Source: Spirogloea muscicola (lineage: Eukaryota > Streptophyta > Zygnematophyceae > Spirogloeales > Spirogloeaceae). From it: a stretch of DNA of 25,811 nucleotides. The notes under the pieces were generated by a model, which worked only from the letters and a program-made list of their open reading frames with translations, was not told the origin of the DNA and did not search any database. The DNA is taken from NCBI GenBank assembly GCA_009602725.1, contig WELB01000411.1, forward strand, positions 1 to 25,811, read 5' to 3'. Below, piece by piece: positions 8,301-19,062 of the stretch (positions are counted from its first letter, which is position 1; each line of letters begins with the position of its first letter). A program made the translations under genes and the position numbers.

Positions 8301-11300
8301 CAATCAATCTCTTTGTGGGTCGTTGCCTGACTTGAGGGCTGTTTGTGTGCCCTCCAGTTTGTAGTGTTTGCTCCCTCTTGAGGTACTGACGTTGACTTCT
8401 GACCATCATCTCCAACAGAGGTGGAAAAGGCTTCAATCCAACAAGGAGGTGCAGCCATATGTTGACAACGTGAGGAATTGGCTCCAAGAACCGCTAAGAC
8501 CAGGAGATGACGAACATATGCCGCCAGATCGAACTGCAGTGCAGAAGAGATGGCCTTTGGTGCACAGAGGTGATATTCTCAGAGGATTTCACGTTAAGGC
8601 AGCCGTGGACCAAAGAGTATGTAGTCGGTCATGACATTGGGTGCCTGCCTCTTGAGGATTACTTGCTGCCGAGCAATCCGCTGCCTTAGCCTTTCTATGA
8701 AATGCATTGACATCAGAATGATGCTGCTGCTTGATGTATAGCAACAGGCAGTGAAGATTCTAAGGCCGCCAGCACTGAGCAGCTGCCAATATGGGAGGCA
8801 GCAAGGAAGGCAGTCCCAAGATATGAAGCAGTGCTCTCATCAGCGGGGTCAAGGGGCATCATGATCCGAAGGCTCCTTGAGCGGACTGGTCTTGTGCCTC
8901 CCTCCGAGGCTGTTGCTGCATACACACCTCCGCTTCCAGCTGACTTTGCAAGAGACCTCCCTCCTCACCTCAGGTCTTGTCTCATGCTGTTGCCCTGCTG
9001 ATAGCGTGAGGGCGATAACATCATCTCCAGCTGCTTCTCACATGCATGCCTGTCTTGCTTGCCGACAACCTGTCGGTGGCAAGGCTCCTGCTCGAAGCAT
9101 ACATAACAGATGGGCAGCTGGTCACATGTTTCATGGATATGGTGAACTTGAGCAGGCCTAGGTACGTGAAACGCATATCTATGCGAGACTTGTGGTTGCC
9201 AGTACTGAAGGGCTTCGACAGGCAGAGCATTTGGTGGCGCATACGCTCCTCTGTGTCCATCTTCTTTTCCCGGTCAGTACTTGTGGTAAGGGATCACTCG
9301 CACTTTCTTCCCACAACCAGGTTGATGGTTGATGGCGCTTGTGCTGTTTAGGCCGGAATACATCTGGCATCTCTTGTAGAAGGCATCGGTTTGTGGATTT
9401 TTGGAGATTCTGAATGCATCACATCAGTGCCTCTACTGGCAAGCCATGATCCTAAGTGGTCAGCTCCTTGCTGCTTGGCTTGCTGGGTGCTCTGAGTAGG
9501 ATGCGACTCATTGGTATACAGGGAGGATTTGTCAGGGCATTCGCTGTACCTATTCAGCGGAGGCTGCTGGGTGCCATTGGACAAATTCCAATGATAGTGG
9601 CTGTACCCCTGCTGCAGGAACCAGCATTCCAGGAACTTGTACTGCTGTACACCAAAAGCGAGGTGGAAGGCGAGGAAGGCCTGCTCCAGCTCAACACGTA
9701 CAGAGATATTCCGCTCCCTGACCTGAAGGTCCCGCCCATGCTGAATTGCTACCACGCCCCTCGTTGTCCAGCGGGTGTGTTGATTGCATGTAACAACAAA
9801 GAGAATGTCTTAAAGGATAGGCCGTAAGCCTTCGGTCAATAGGTGCACATAATAGGAGATTTCATTTTCCTGTATGAGGCGACTGGTTCATACTGGATGT
9901 GGGCAGGCTGTGTCATGCAGTCTTCTCCCTCTCCATCACCATCCTTGATTTGCTTCGAGTAGTCAGTCATGAGTCAAGGAGCGCCTGAAGCATGGCAATG
10001 GCTCTTCTCAGATCATCTTCCCCGACAAGAAGCTCAACTTTCGAGTTCTTGACACGGTAATGTTCTCCTTAGGTGCATGCTCAGCGTTAGCTTTAGCAGC
10101 TATGATGTAGTGAGGCAATTTGTCAGAGTTATCTTTTGCTAAGGCCATGTCATTGAAATAACGCACCTACAAAGAGGCTAGATCTGTCAATACGAGTCAA
10201 TGCTTCAGCTGACTGGAGCAATGTTCGTTTGGAACAGCTTAGGCTTGACCTTGCCACACTTGTGGGATTGCTGGCCTTCATCATCAACTACAGATTTGAT
10301 GACTTTCTAAGCTCGCCGTGAGTGTCAAGCCTTCCAAATCTGCAATGACCACGGCAGCTTCTAATATGGGAGGCCATCAAGGGTGATGCAGCAGGAGCAT
10401 GTCCTCTACGTTGTATACCCTTGTAGATCTTAGTGCAGGAGATGCTCAAGCAGGTCAGCTGGAATGACATCCACGCACATATCAATCTCACTGTGTAAGG
10501 TGCTTGTGCAGGTCAGCATTTGTACTCGACGTTATTGCTACCGTTGCTCTCTTTATTTTCCTTACACGTTCTTTACTTGGTTACAAACGCACATGGGATC
10601 GCTATCAGGTACAGTACCCAACATGACATGGTCTGCTGTGAGGCAGCTTTCAAGCGTCTAGGTTACATCTAGCACGTCAGATGTGATCTGATCCACATTG
10701 TCAAACAGGAGAAGCTCCCTTTCTCCCCATTGACTTTGCGTGGCATTTTTTGTTGCAAGGTACCCATAAGTCCTCTGGGTCCGGCCAGCAATTACCAGCT
10801 AATTCTCGACCTGTGCTGCATCTGCTCTTCTGGCTGTGCAGCTCCTAGTGAGCCGCACGCTCTATGAGAAGTCAGTTGCGAGCGGTTTTGGAGCTGTGCA
10901 CTATCTCGTGGATGCATCAGAGGAACAGCAAGTACGAGCTTGTCAAGCAGGATGCACTGTGCCACATCCACCTCAAACTTTTCACTTACCAGGATGTGTT
11001 TGACCTGCCCCGAGGTGTTTTTACACCTGGGTGGTGTGCACTGATGATGACTGCCTGACTGCGCAGTTTAAGGAGGCTGTGCTCTGTTACGCTTTCCTGT
11101 TGCAGTCTCGCAGACCCATGGTCAGCCCGGGTTGCAACTCTCCTTCTGAAGCATGTCACAAAAGCCAGTCTTCTGCCACTGTTACTCGGACAACTTCCAT
11201 GCATCAACCATCTGCATTGTCTATCACAAGACTTCGACGTGCTGACTCTCCTGTTGTCCTATTCTAATTTTCACAGCTTTTAGAAGATCTTGATGAGACT

Positions 11301-13208
11301 GCTGAGCGGTTTCTCTTTGACAAGTATCAAGTCCAAGTAAGATATCACAAACTTTTTACCAAAAGTTTGTGGTAGTTGCTTGCAAAGCTCATGGCTGCTG
11401 TTAGACTAGGCGTGGACTTTCTGCTACAAGAGCTCAACTGGCTAGAGACAGGGCAATGCCTTTGTGGGAGCACTGCCTGAGAAAAATCTGCATTTGGTTG
11501 GATTGTGTGATTGCAGGTAGATGTACCTGTAGATGATGCAGTCCGCACGTTACTGCAACTGGGGGTCATCATTCCCTGCCCCATGCCTCATGTGTCCCCT
11601 AGCCTCAGTAAGGCAGGAAATGGTGCCGCAGCAGCCCCTTCTGGTGCTGCAGCTGGGCTCGGGCAGGACCGAAGACTGGCAGTGCTAGAGGACTTGGGAA
11701 CCCCAGAAGGTGGTCTTCTTTCAGCAACAGCCCGAGTCTCAAGTGCAATGGTGCAGAGCATAGCTGCACCCGCCAAGGCCATGGAGGAATTGGAAGTGCC
11801 AAGCACTCTACAGCTTGATCCGCAGAGTGGGGATGCTAGCGAGGACAGCACCCAACCTGCACAGACTTTCTCAATCAGCTCCAGTACTGGAGCTGTGGTG
11901 AAGAAGCAAGAAGATGTGGAGGAAGACTTGGCAGGGCCTCAGTGGTCCGAAGGAGCATTTGCTGCCAATGTCAGCCTGGAGCCCTTTTTGATAAGGACAG
12001 TTTCTGAGGAGTTAGCAGCCAAGTCGGACTCTGAATCCGATTCCGGGAGTAGCTCGGCAGACGAGTGCGAGGGCGACCGGCTGTCCCAAGAGAGAAGGCT
12101 GCTGGCCATTGCAGAGCTTGAGGGAGCCCCAGAAGGTGCTGCACCTCCAGTGCCTGGTCCTTCCAGCAGTCCTTTGCTTATATCGCTCCCCAGCACCAGT
12201 GAGCCCCTGGAGCAGCTGGAGCTGCCTCTGTCGCCTGACTTCAAGCCTGCCGCAGCCCCTGTCTCAGGCTTCAATGGCAGCCCTTGGCAGTCCCAGCGGC
12301 CCCTGGACAGAGCAGGAGGCGCGGTAGAGCAGGTTTGGCATAAGCTTGATGCCTCGTCCCCGACGCTGTCAGCAGCAGCAGTGGAAGCTGCCGCCGCTGC
12401 AGCTCGTGCCGTGGCAGAAGCTGCTCGAGCGCCACCAAGCGCGAAGCTGCTGGCACAGGAGCGTGCGGCAGCAGCAGCAGCTATAGCCGAGGCAGCATCT
12501 CGTGCTGCTGTGACTTACGCAGGGCGGGAAGGGGAGCCGATTCTGAAGCTGCCACCCGTGGAAGAGTTGGAAGGGGCGTCGTTGATAAGTGTCTCTGCGA
12601 AGGGGTTGGACAGGAGTGTCGACAAGGGAGTCGCAGGTGGTGGAGAAGGAGGCCGTACCTTACCTCCAGCAACAGCCCAGGCGGTGAGCAGGGCTGTGCT
12701 GGGTGGCGAGGATGGAGCGCGGGGTATCGCAGGTGCGGTAGCTGCGACCCAGGCCAAGGCGGAAGGCAAGGCTGCGGCTGCAGCAGCCGCAGCTGCAGCG
12801 GCATCCCAGCAATCAGGAACGGCAGTGGCTGGACGAATTGAGATGGCAGAGGGACAGGGTAAAGTAGTGGCGGGTGGCATGCCAGGCCTGGCAGGCAACA
12901 GCAATGGACGTGGACTACGCACGCGTGACCCCTGGGCCATTGATGAAGGCAAAAGTGTCACTGAAACTGCTCACAGAGAGACAGCATTTGCAGGGGACCA
13001 GCAGCCTGAGGTCAAGGAGCGCAGTGAGTCACCTGCTGCAGCATCATCAGCGGCACGGCAGGTACTAGGGTCCCCTTCAGACGTGGCAGCAACAGGGGCT
13101 GCGGCAGTGGAGCAGGGGGTGGTGGCCTTGTCGCTGGCAGAGGCGCGTGCACATTTAGAGCAGCGATGGGCAGCATTACTGCGTCGAAAATCGCCTTGGG
13201 CACACTAA
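5398..13208 (+). CDS. DUF3754 (TMEM143-like) organelle membrane protein, 16 exons
   Basis: Member of the DUF3754 family, close to the land-plant form; function unknown. Exons: 5398-5733 (tentative), 5986-6092, 6308-7366, 7477-7656, 8020-8155, 8419-8569, 8748-8973, 9156-9285, 9618-9728, 10012-10056, 10238-10317, 10512-10608, 10842-10931, 11067-11120, 11277-11336, 11517-13208. Phases agree at every junction. Family blocks in order: YAIPISKAELVKEL, MEELRIDYE, LLTLPIDVDWRKASSSNAII, RRGYTTQREEG, LPIWEAARKAVPRYEAVLSS, RYVKRISMRDLW, EPAFQELVLLYT, IPLPDLK, IIFPDKKLNFRVLDT, TLYEKSVASGFGAVHYLVDA, FKEAVLCYAFLLQ. Two hydrophobic helices (LATLVGLLAFIINY; FVLDVIATVALFIFLTRSLL) are likely membrane spans. 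About 1517 residues, over twice the plant length as I remember it, because of low-complexity insertions in exon 3 (about residues 185-490) and the last exon, which still ends in the conserved ALEARAHLEQRW-like helix. The first exon is weak: residues from M at 5398 look like a transit peptide, but an alternative start at 5232 in another frame is possible. Confidence 0.88.
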
Positions 13209-13960
13209 GCAGAGACGAGTCAGTGGCGAGCCCAGGAAGGCATATCTGCAGCTGGCTGGCTGCAGATTAGGAAGGTCGAGTGTGTGTCCCTGTGGGGCTG
13301 GCCTCCCAGGGGGCGCAGGCAAGGGACAGTGTGCAGCAGGCAGTCTGGCGGGGCGACCCTTTCTCAGCAAGCCCTTGCCAGCAAGCCCACATTGCTGGCA
13401 AGCCCAAGTCTGGCTGGCTTGGCTGGCTGCTCAAGGTTATTGAGGGCCTACTTAGCACGTTGTGTGAATAAGGCACAAGTGTCACCAAGTGCATGCTGGT
13501 CACCCTCCGACCGCTTGTTCCTCGTCATTAAGGGTCTGAGCTATTTGGTAGCTCTGGATGAATTATGATATGGAAGGGCAGGATGTAATCTGCCAGCAAT
13601 CCTTGTTGTGGTTCACCTATATACGGCTGGCCGATCTGAATCAGGTGCCACACAGCCCTGATGTACACGAGTGAGAAGAGGTGTCTGGATGGAGAAATGC
13701 TACTGTAAGACGTCAGCCATTTGGGGCAGAGGGAGAGTTGATTGCCAAGTGCTTGGGACGCTTGGGAATCGGTGCCAAGGTGCCAGCCGAGGATCATTCT
13801 TGAGCCTGAGGACTAATATAAGAGGCACATCAGGAATCTGACTCATCACCCGCCAGTACTCATCCCCGCTAATGGCCACCTGAGCACTGCGCGAGTAGGA
13901 CGTACACATTTGGCAGCCGGCAAGGAGGGCTGAGGTTGGGCTGGGGGGATGCCTGCCTCT
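13209..13960. other. 3' flank of the DUF3754 gene
   Basis: No further gene is seen. A local GCTGGCAAGCCC / GCTGGCTTGGCTGGC repeat cluster occupies 13375-13430. The sequence then loses GC content and carries no convincing frame up to the retrotransposon tail. Confidence 0.5.
13584..13588 (+). terminator. Candidate polyadenylation signal TGTAA
   Basis: TGTAA is the usual green-algal polyadenylation signal. This one lies about 375 bases after the DUF3754 stop. The motif is short and could occur by chance; transcript ends would decide. Confidence 0.3.
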
Positions 13961-13961
13961 A

Positions 13962-14060
13962 GCCTGCCTGCCTCTGGCCCCCTTCTCATACTTTGGGCTG
14001 GCTTATTTTTTGGGCTGGCTTTTCCTGCCCCTATCCTCAACGGGCGAACCCTTTCTCGAG
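13962..14060 (+). mobile_element. Retrotransposon 3' tail
   Basis: Shares the 3' UTR word CTGGCCCCCTTCTC, the stem region GGGCTGGCTTTTCCTGCCCC (14012-14031, one side decayed) and the box CTATCCTCAACGGGCGAACC with the other family tails. A second GGGCTGGC at 13994-14001 suggests a small internal duplication. No ORF part is attached. Confidence 0.75.
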
Positions 14061-14475
14061 TCAAAGACAACCTGGCGGACCACCTAGCGAGGTGGTTAAG
14101 CTCAAGTAGTCTGAAAGGTGAGAACCCCACTGTTGGCTTCACCTGGCTAAATGTTGTGACATAATGCTGGTCACGTTGTCCAAAAGTGGGTAGCCAACTC
14201 TTGCAGGCCCTACCCCTGCATCAACCACAACAGCAGAGCAACAAGTCGGTCAGCGACCTCTACGCGCGGACTTGTAGCGACTGAGTGGGGGCATAGCAGG
14301 AGGAAGCTTACATTGGTAGATGTGCTTGCCTTTGTACTTGGCCGCACTGGCCCTGTAGTAGTCAACCACGCTTGTTTGCCTAGTCTTCCCATCCCCCCTC
14401 GCACACGTCCGTCTCCTGAAAGCGTCTTTCCCTCCTGAACGCGGACAATCCAGACTCCAGGGCGCTGCCTACGAG
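14061..14475. other. Between retrotransposon copies, no gene recognised
   Basis: No reading frame with family resemblance and no clear repeat. It separates the tail at 13962-14060 from the ORF-end remnant near 14640. Confidence 0.4.
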
Positions 14476-14639
14476 TGTGTCATCAGCCCAGCGCACGCTT
14501 CCAATGTCACGTACTGGTGATCGCCAAGCCCAAGGGCGAGGCGTCGAAGGCCAGGAAAGGGCCGGCAGGCAGCACAAGCAGGGCAGCCACGCTGTGGAAG
14601 AGGGCCAGGCAGCAGCAGCAGCCGCAGCAGCAGGGCAGC

Positions 14640-14722
14640 AGGCCTCCCCCTTCGCTGCTGCCTCTGGCTCTGGCCAGGGGACGCACTTCCAGGAGCCCAG
14701 CAGCTCTGATCTGCGGCTGCTT
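14640..14722 (+). mobile_element. Old copy of the element's ORF end, cut at its last codons
   Basis: Reads AAASGSGQGTHFQEPSSSDL then RLL, nearly identical to the terminus of the decayed copy at 2690-2765 (VASGSGQGTNFQEPSVSDLR then LLSRGY). It breaks off at CTTAG, where the terminus should continue as CAGGGGTTACTGA, and GC-rich sequence of the intact element follows. It happens to be in frame with the intact element's ORF, which makes that ORF look longer at its N-terminus. Confidence 0.8.
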
Positions 14723-14791
14723 AGAGGGCCGCCGCCGCCACCCCTCCTAAACCCCGGGCCGCCGCCGGCGTCGCTGCCGGCGGCGCCCGCC

Positions 14792-17700
14792 ATGGGGTCC
14801 GCGGCGCGCCGGCCCCCTCCCGGCCTGTCCCTCGCACCCGCCGCAGCTGCTCCCGCCGTCGCCCTGCCGCCCGTTGCCGCCGCCCTCGCCTCCGCCGGCC
14901 CGCTCCCCGTCGCCTCAACCGCGCGCTGCCGGCGCCGCCGACGGAGTCCGAGCCCCGAGTTGCTCCAGGAGTCGCTCCAGGCGAAGCATTTGTGCGAGGC
15001 GGTCAGGGCGCCTCGTCCCAGACTCAGGCTGGAGCAGCAGCGTTCCGCCGCGCCTCCGCCTCCAGCGCCGTCGCTGCTCCCCGCCGTACTCGCCGCCTCC
15101 TGCGTCCGCTTCGTCTGCAGGCCCGCTCTGCCGCCGTCGCCGCCGCCATTCCATCTCCACACGCCACCGACGTCCACCGCAACGCCGCCATCGCCCTCCC
15201 CATCCCCGCCGCCGCCGCCCCCACCCCCTGCGGAGTCCGAGGGCGTGCGGTGCCCCCGCTGTCCAAAGGTCTGCAAGAATGCGCACGGTCTTGCGATTCA
15301 TGCGCACTCCTGCTTGAAGCGCGCCGGCCTCGCCGCCGCGACGCCGGCTGTGGCCGTCGAGGCTTGCGGCCCCACCATCTCTGTCCAGGCCGTCCCTGCT
15401 CAGGAGCATCACGCGGAGGAGCATATATCGCCTCCCGCCCCAGAGATGTGTGGGGCACCTGCTTTATTGACTCCGCCCTCGAGACATGAAGGGCCCCCCG
15501 AGGTGAACCCGGTCTCTCCGCAGGGTGCCTTGCCCCATGAGCGCGATGCTGCCCCTCATATTCCTGTGAGCGTGCCTCCCGTGGCAGAAGGGCCGCAGCT
15601 GCAACAACCCGCCGTGCCGCCGCCGCCCCCACCATCCCCATCTCCCGTGCCGTCCACACCCGCCCCGCCGTCGTCACCATCCTCACCTTCCCCGCCGCCT
15701 CCGACACCGCCGCCGTCGCCGACGCCAGCGTCACCACCGTCGCCGCCGGGGTCGCCGCCGCCTGACCCGCGCCCCCCCCCGCTGAGCCAGCCACCCGCCT
15801 CGTCATCACCGCCGCCTTCTCCGGCCGAGCCTCTACGGTGCCGGCACTGTCAGCGCCCCTGGCCAACCCAGCGTGCGCGGACCTCACACGAGCGCGCTTG
15901 CCAGCAGCAGGCCAATCGTGCTGCACAGACGCGGGCCACGTCCGCAGCGGGCGGCCGCGGCCGTGGTGGCAGCCCAGGCCGGCGTGTCCCAGCAGGGCCG
16001 ACCCCTCCAGGTCCCCATCACTGGCAATGGGCGGCGGACCTTGACCTGGATGTGGTCCACCGGCAGGAGGCTCTCCCACTCCTGCGCCATGTGCCGCGGT
16101 GGGCGCGCCCACACCTGCGCCGCGCCCTCCGCCCCGTTCTGCAGCGCATCGTGGTCGACCACAGGGACGCGGCCGCCTGGAAAGTCTTCATCCTCTTCCC
16201 CAGGCTGCTGCTCGGGCGAGCACCCACCCAGGGCCACGGCCAAGGCCGCCAGCTGCTCCTGGACCGCATCTACCTCTTTGAGTGCGGGCGATGGGAGGAG
16301 CTCTTGGCGCGGCACGACGCTGCAGTGGCTGCAGCCTCGGCAGGCCGCCGCACTTCGCAGACAGCGCCTTCGTCTGACAGGGCGGCCAGTGTCCGCCGCG
16401 CTCTCCGGTATGGCCATGCCGGGGAGCTCTCAAGAGCCGTCCAGGCGCTCGATGATTCGGTGTTGGCGCCGGCGACTGAGGCCACGCGGGAAGCCCTCTC
16501 GTCCCTCCACCCCCCGGCGCGCTCTCCCCTGCCTTCGTGGTTGGCTTCCTACGTCCCGCAGGCGGAGGTGGCCCTTGATGCGGCAGCCTTCCGCAAGGCC
16601 TTGCAGAGCAGCCGGCGCGCAGCTGCAGGCGGCCCCTCGCGCATGGTCACGGAGCATTTGAGGGAGCTCTTCCTCGAGGGGGACGAGGCGGACTTTCGGG
16701 CGCTGCACCAGGTGTGCCAACACATGGCCCGGGGTCACATCCCTGCCAGCATCCGCAGTGTGCTCTGCGCCAGCACCCTGCTAGCCCTCAGCAAGGCCAA
16801 TGGCGGCGTCCGCCCCATGGCCATCGGCGAGGTTCTGTGTCGCCTGGTGGGCCGGGCACTCTGGCAACAGCACGCCGCTGCGGCCCAGACACATCTGGCC
16901 CCACACCAGTATAGCGCAGGCCTGCGGAGCGGCGGCGAAGCAGTGGTCCATGGGGTGCGGGCCTCCCTCGACTTGCACCCCGAGTGGGTGGTGTTGGCAG
17001 TGGACGTCCGCAATGCATTCAACTGCGTCGACCGCGCAGCTGTCGCCGAGGAGCTCCGTGACGCCTTCCCCACCCTGCTGCCGTTCTTCCGGCTGGGCTA
17101 CGGCCAGCCCAGTGATCTCCTATGGCGGCGTGGCGCCGGAGGGGTGGAGGTCCTTCAGTCTTCCACAGGCACGCGTCAGGGGGACCCGCTGGCGGGGTTC
17201 TTCTACGCGCTGGCCCACGACCGTGCCCTGAAGGCCACGGCAGCTGCTCACCCGGGCGTCCTCATGCCCACGTGTGCCGACGACACCACCCTAGTCGGGC
17301 CCGCAGACGAGGTCTTGGCTGCCTCTGCCACCCTCGAGGCGCAGCTGACGGAGATCGGCCTGGACATCCGCGCGTCGAAGTGCAGCGCTTGGTCCCCACA
17401 AGGGCTGCCAGCCCTCCTCCGCCTACCCTCCGGCTGTCAGACACCAGCGGGGGGCCTCCCACTCCTCGGGGTTCCCTTGGGCTCTCCGGCCTTCGTGGAC
17501 GAGCAGCTGCGGAGCAAGCTGCAGGAGCAACTCAGGCCGGCGGCCCGCCTCCCGGAGCTGCGCGACATGCAGCTAGGGCTCGCCATGCTGACGCGAAGCT
17601 TTGCCCAACGTCCTCAGTACCTGGCGCGAGCCCTCCCCCCCTCCCCGGCGGCGCAGGCTGCCTATGCAACCTTGGATGCAGGTATCCTCGCCAGCGCAGC

Positions 17701-18973
17701 GGCCCTGATCCAACACCCGGCCTTCCTGGCGACGCCGGCTGCCGTGCACCAGGCCTCCCTGCCTGTGAGCCGCGGGGGTCTGGGCTGCGGTCCCATGGCA
17801 CGTGCCTGCCGGGCAGCGCACCTGGGGAGCTGGGCGCAGGTTGCGTCGTCGGTGGCCCAGCGTTTCATCCGGCATGGGGGTTGCCCTCTGGAGCAGGCGG
17901 CAGCGGACGTGGAGAGTGGCCCGTACCCCTTCCAGGCGGCTCTCCGCTCTGCCCGGGATGCGCTGCTTGCAGATCACCCCGCCCTGGTGCCGCTGGCCGT
18001 CCCGTTCGCGCACCTCGCGCGCACGGCCGACCTCCGGGCCCAAGCTCGCTTCATGGCGGAGGTGGATGCGGCCTCTTTCTCCACGGCGATGGGGCTTTTG
18101 TCTCCTGACGACCTCCGGGGGCGCGCGCGGCTGCTCTCGGCGTCCTCACCAGGGGCGGCTGCCTGGTTGTCTGCCCTGCCGGTCCACGACGCACTTCGGA
18201 TGCCGGACGACGCCTTCCGCACGGCGGTGCACCGCCTCCTCGGCCTCCACCCCCCCTGCCTCAGTGGGGTACAGCAGTGTGAGTGTGGTGAGCGCGGTTC
18301 CGACGCGGCATCGCTGGCAGCTCACATGCTGAGGTGCGCATGGGGCGGGGAGCGGACAGGAACGCACGACCTGCTGCGAAATGCCATGTTTGGCATCTTC
18401 GTCGAGGCCGGTTATGCGGTGGCGCTCGAGAACACGAGCGTCATGCCTCCGACCGCTGGGGCGGATGGCCGCATCCACACCCGGCGCGCCGACCTCGTCG
18501 CCAGCGCGCTCGGCGGGGGGCCTCGGCTCATCGCAGACGTCGTCACCACTGACAGCTTTGCTTCCAGCAGCGCAAAACGCTCGTCGGAGGAGGCGGGCTA
18601 CGCAGTCGGCCAAGCAGCGGGCGAGAAGGAACGGAAGTACTCGGACCACCCGGTGGGCGACGAGTTCGTTCCACTGGCAGTGGACGTGCACGGAGCCTTT
18701 GGCTCCAAATGGCTTGACTTGCTCCACCGCCTGGCGCGGCGTGCAGCGGCCCCCCGCCTCCGGCAGCAGGGCGAGCAGCCCGGCCTCAACGTAGCCGGGG
18801 CCTTCGCTCAGGTTTTCCGTATGCGTTTGGCCGTCTCGATGCGGCGGTCCCTCGCCTTCGCGGTTCACTTGCCCGCAGGCCGAGCTTTGGCGGCGGCCTC
18901 CGGCTTCCGTCGGGGCGACGTCTTTCCGCCAGCTAGCTTCTCGGACCTGCATCTCCTGTCTAGAGGTTACTGA
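14792..18973 (+). CDS. Retrotransposon polyprotein: zinc fingers, reverse transcriptase, RLE endonuclease
   Basis: Uninterrupted 1393-residue ORF (numbered from M at 14792; ATG 14504 is in frame but lies before the older ORF-end remnant). Two C2HC fingers with identical C-x2-C-x12-H-x3-C spacing at residues 154-174 and 350-370 are separated by a long Pro/Ser/Ala-rich linker. The reverse transcriptase core has motif A LAVDVRNAFNCVD (Asp738), motif B GTRQGDPLAG (793-802) and motif C CADD (Asp830, Asp831), with Cys in place of the usual Tyr or Phe. A C-x-C-x12-H-x3-C cluster at 1163-1182 precedes a restriction-like endonuclease region: RRADLV (Asp1234), IADVVTT (Asp1249), EKERKYS (Lys1279/1282). 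The C-terminus is SFSDLHLLSRGY. The catalytic residues are all present, so the protein may be active. Clade assignment needs a tree. Confidence 0.92.
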   Translation: MGSAARRPPPGLSLAPAAAAPAVALPPVAAALASAGPLPVASTARCRRRRRSPSPELLQESLQAKHLCEAVRAPRPRLRLEQQRSAAPPPPAPSLLPAVLAASCVRFVCRPALPPSPPPFHLHTPPTSTATPPSPSPSPPPPPPPPAESEGVRCPRCPKVCKNAHGLAIHAHSCLKRAGLAAATPAVAVEACGPTISVQAVPAQEHHAEEHISPPAPEMCGAPALLTPPSRHEGPPEVNPVSPQGALPHERDAAPHIPVSVPPVAEGPQLQQPAVPPPPPPSPSPVPSTPAPPSSPSSPSPPPPTPPPSPTPASPPSPPGSPPPDPRPPPLSQPPASSSPPPSPAEPLRCRHCQRPWPTQRARTSHERACQQQANRAAQTRATSAAGGRGRGGSPGRRVPAGPTPPGPHHWQWAADLDLDVVHRQEALPLLRHVPRWARPHLRRALRPVLQRIVVDHRDAAAWKVFILFPRLLLGRAPTQGHGQGRQLLLDRIYLFECGRWEELLARHDAAVAAASAGRRTSQTAPSSDRAASVRRALRYGHAGELSRAVQALDDSVLAPATEATREALSSLHPPARSPLPSWLASYVPQAEVALDAAAFRKALQSSRRAAAGGPSRMVTEHLRELFLEGDEADFRALHQVCQHMARGHIPASIRSVLCASTLLALSKANGGVRPMAIGEVLCRLVGRALWQQHAAAAQTHLAPHQYSAGLRSGGEAVVHGVRASLDLHPEWVVLAVDVRNAFNCVDRAAVAEELRDAFPTLLPFFRLGYGQPSDLLWRRGAGGVEVLQSSTGTRQGDPLAGFFYALAHDRALKATAAAHPGVLMPTCADDTTLVGPADEVLAASATLEAQLTEIGLDIRASKCSAWSPQGLPALLRLPSGCQTPAGGLPLLGVPLGSPAFVDEQLRSKLQEQLRPAARLPELRDMQLGLAMLTRSFAQRPQYLARALPPSPAAQAAYATLDAGILASAAALIQHPAFLATPAAVHQASLPVSRGGLGCGPMARACRAAHLGSWAQVASSVAQRFIRHGGCPLEQAAADVESGPYPFQAALRSARDALLADHPALVPLAVPFAHLARTADLRAQARFMAEVDAASFSTAMGLLSPDDLRGRARLLSASSPGAAAWLSALPVHDALRMPDDAFRTAVHRLLGLHPPCLSGVQQCECGERGSDAASLAAHMLRCAWGGERTGTHDLLRNAMFGIFVEAGYAVALENTSVMPPTAGADGRIHTRRADLVASALGGGPRLIADVVTTDSFASSSAKRSSEEAGYAVGQAAGEKERKYSDHPVGDEFVPLAVDVHGAFGSKWLDLLHRLARRAAAPRLRQQGEQPGLNVAGAFAQVFRMRLAVSMRRSLAFAVHLPAGRALAAASGFRRGDVFPPASFSDLHLLSRGY

Positions 18974-19043
18974 GCGTTCCCTGGCTGATGTCTTAGTCCT
19001 AGTCGTTCGCACTCAGGCTCCCTCAGACTGTGTCCATTCTTTT

Positions 19044-19062
19044 GGGCTGGCCTTTCCCAGCC
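19044..19062 (+). repeat. 3' UTR stem-loop of the intact element
   Basis: GGCTGG and CCAGCC pair around a short pyrimidine loop. The same hairpin position recurs at 2862-2880 (perfect 7-bp stem) and 3952-3970. Decayed forms are at 14012-14031 and, inverted, 5099-5118. A form with an enlarged loop is at 19182-19217. A conserved 3' hairpin is a plausible recognition structure for the element's own reverse transcriptase (inference). Confidence 0.75.

Noticed and set aside
11511-13208. Stand-alone 565-residue gene
   Set aside because: It is the last exon of the DUF3754 gene: acceptor at 11516, phase-correct join to 11336, and the family C-terminal helix at the end.
15024-16112. 362-residue minus-strand open frame
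   Set aside because: Antisense shadow of the GC-rich, Pro-rich part of the retrotransposon ORF; Arg/Gly/Ala-rich with no domain.
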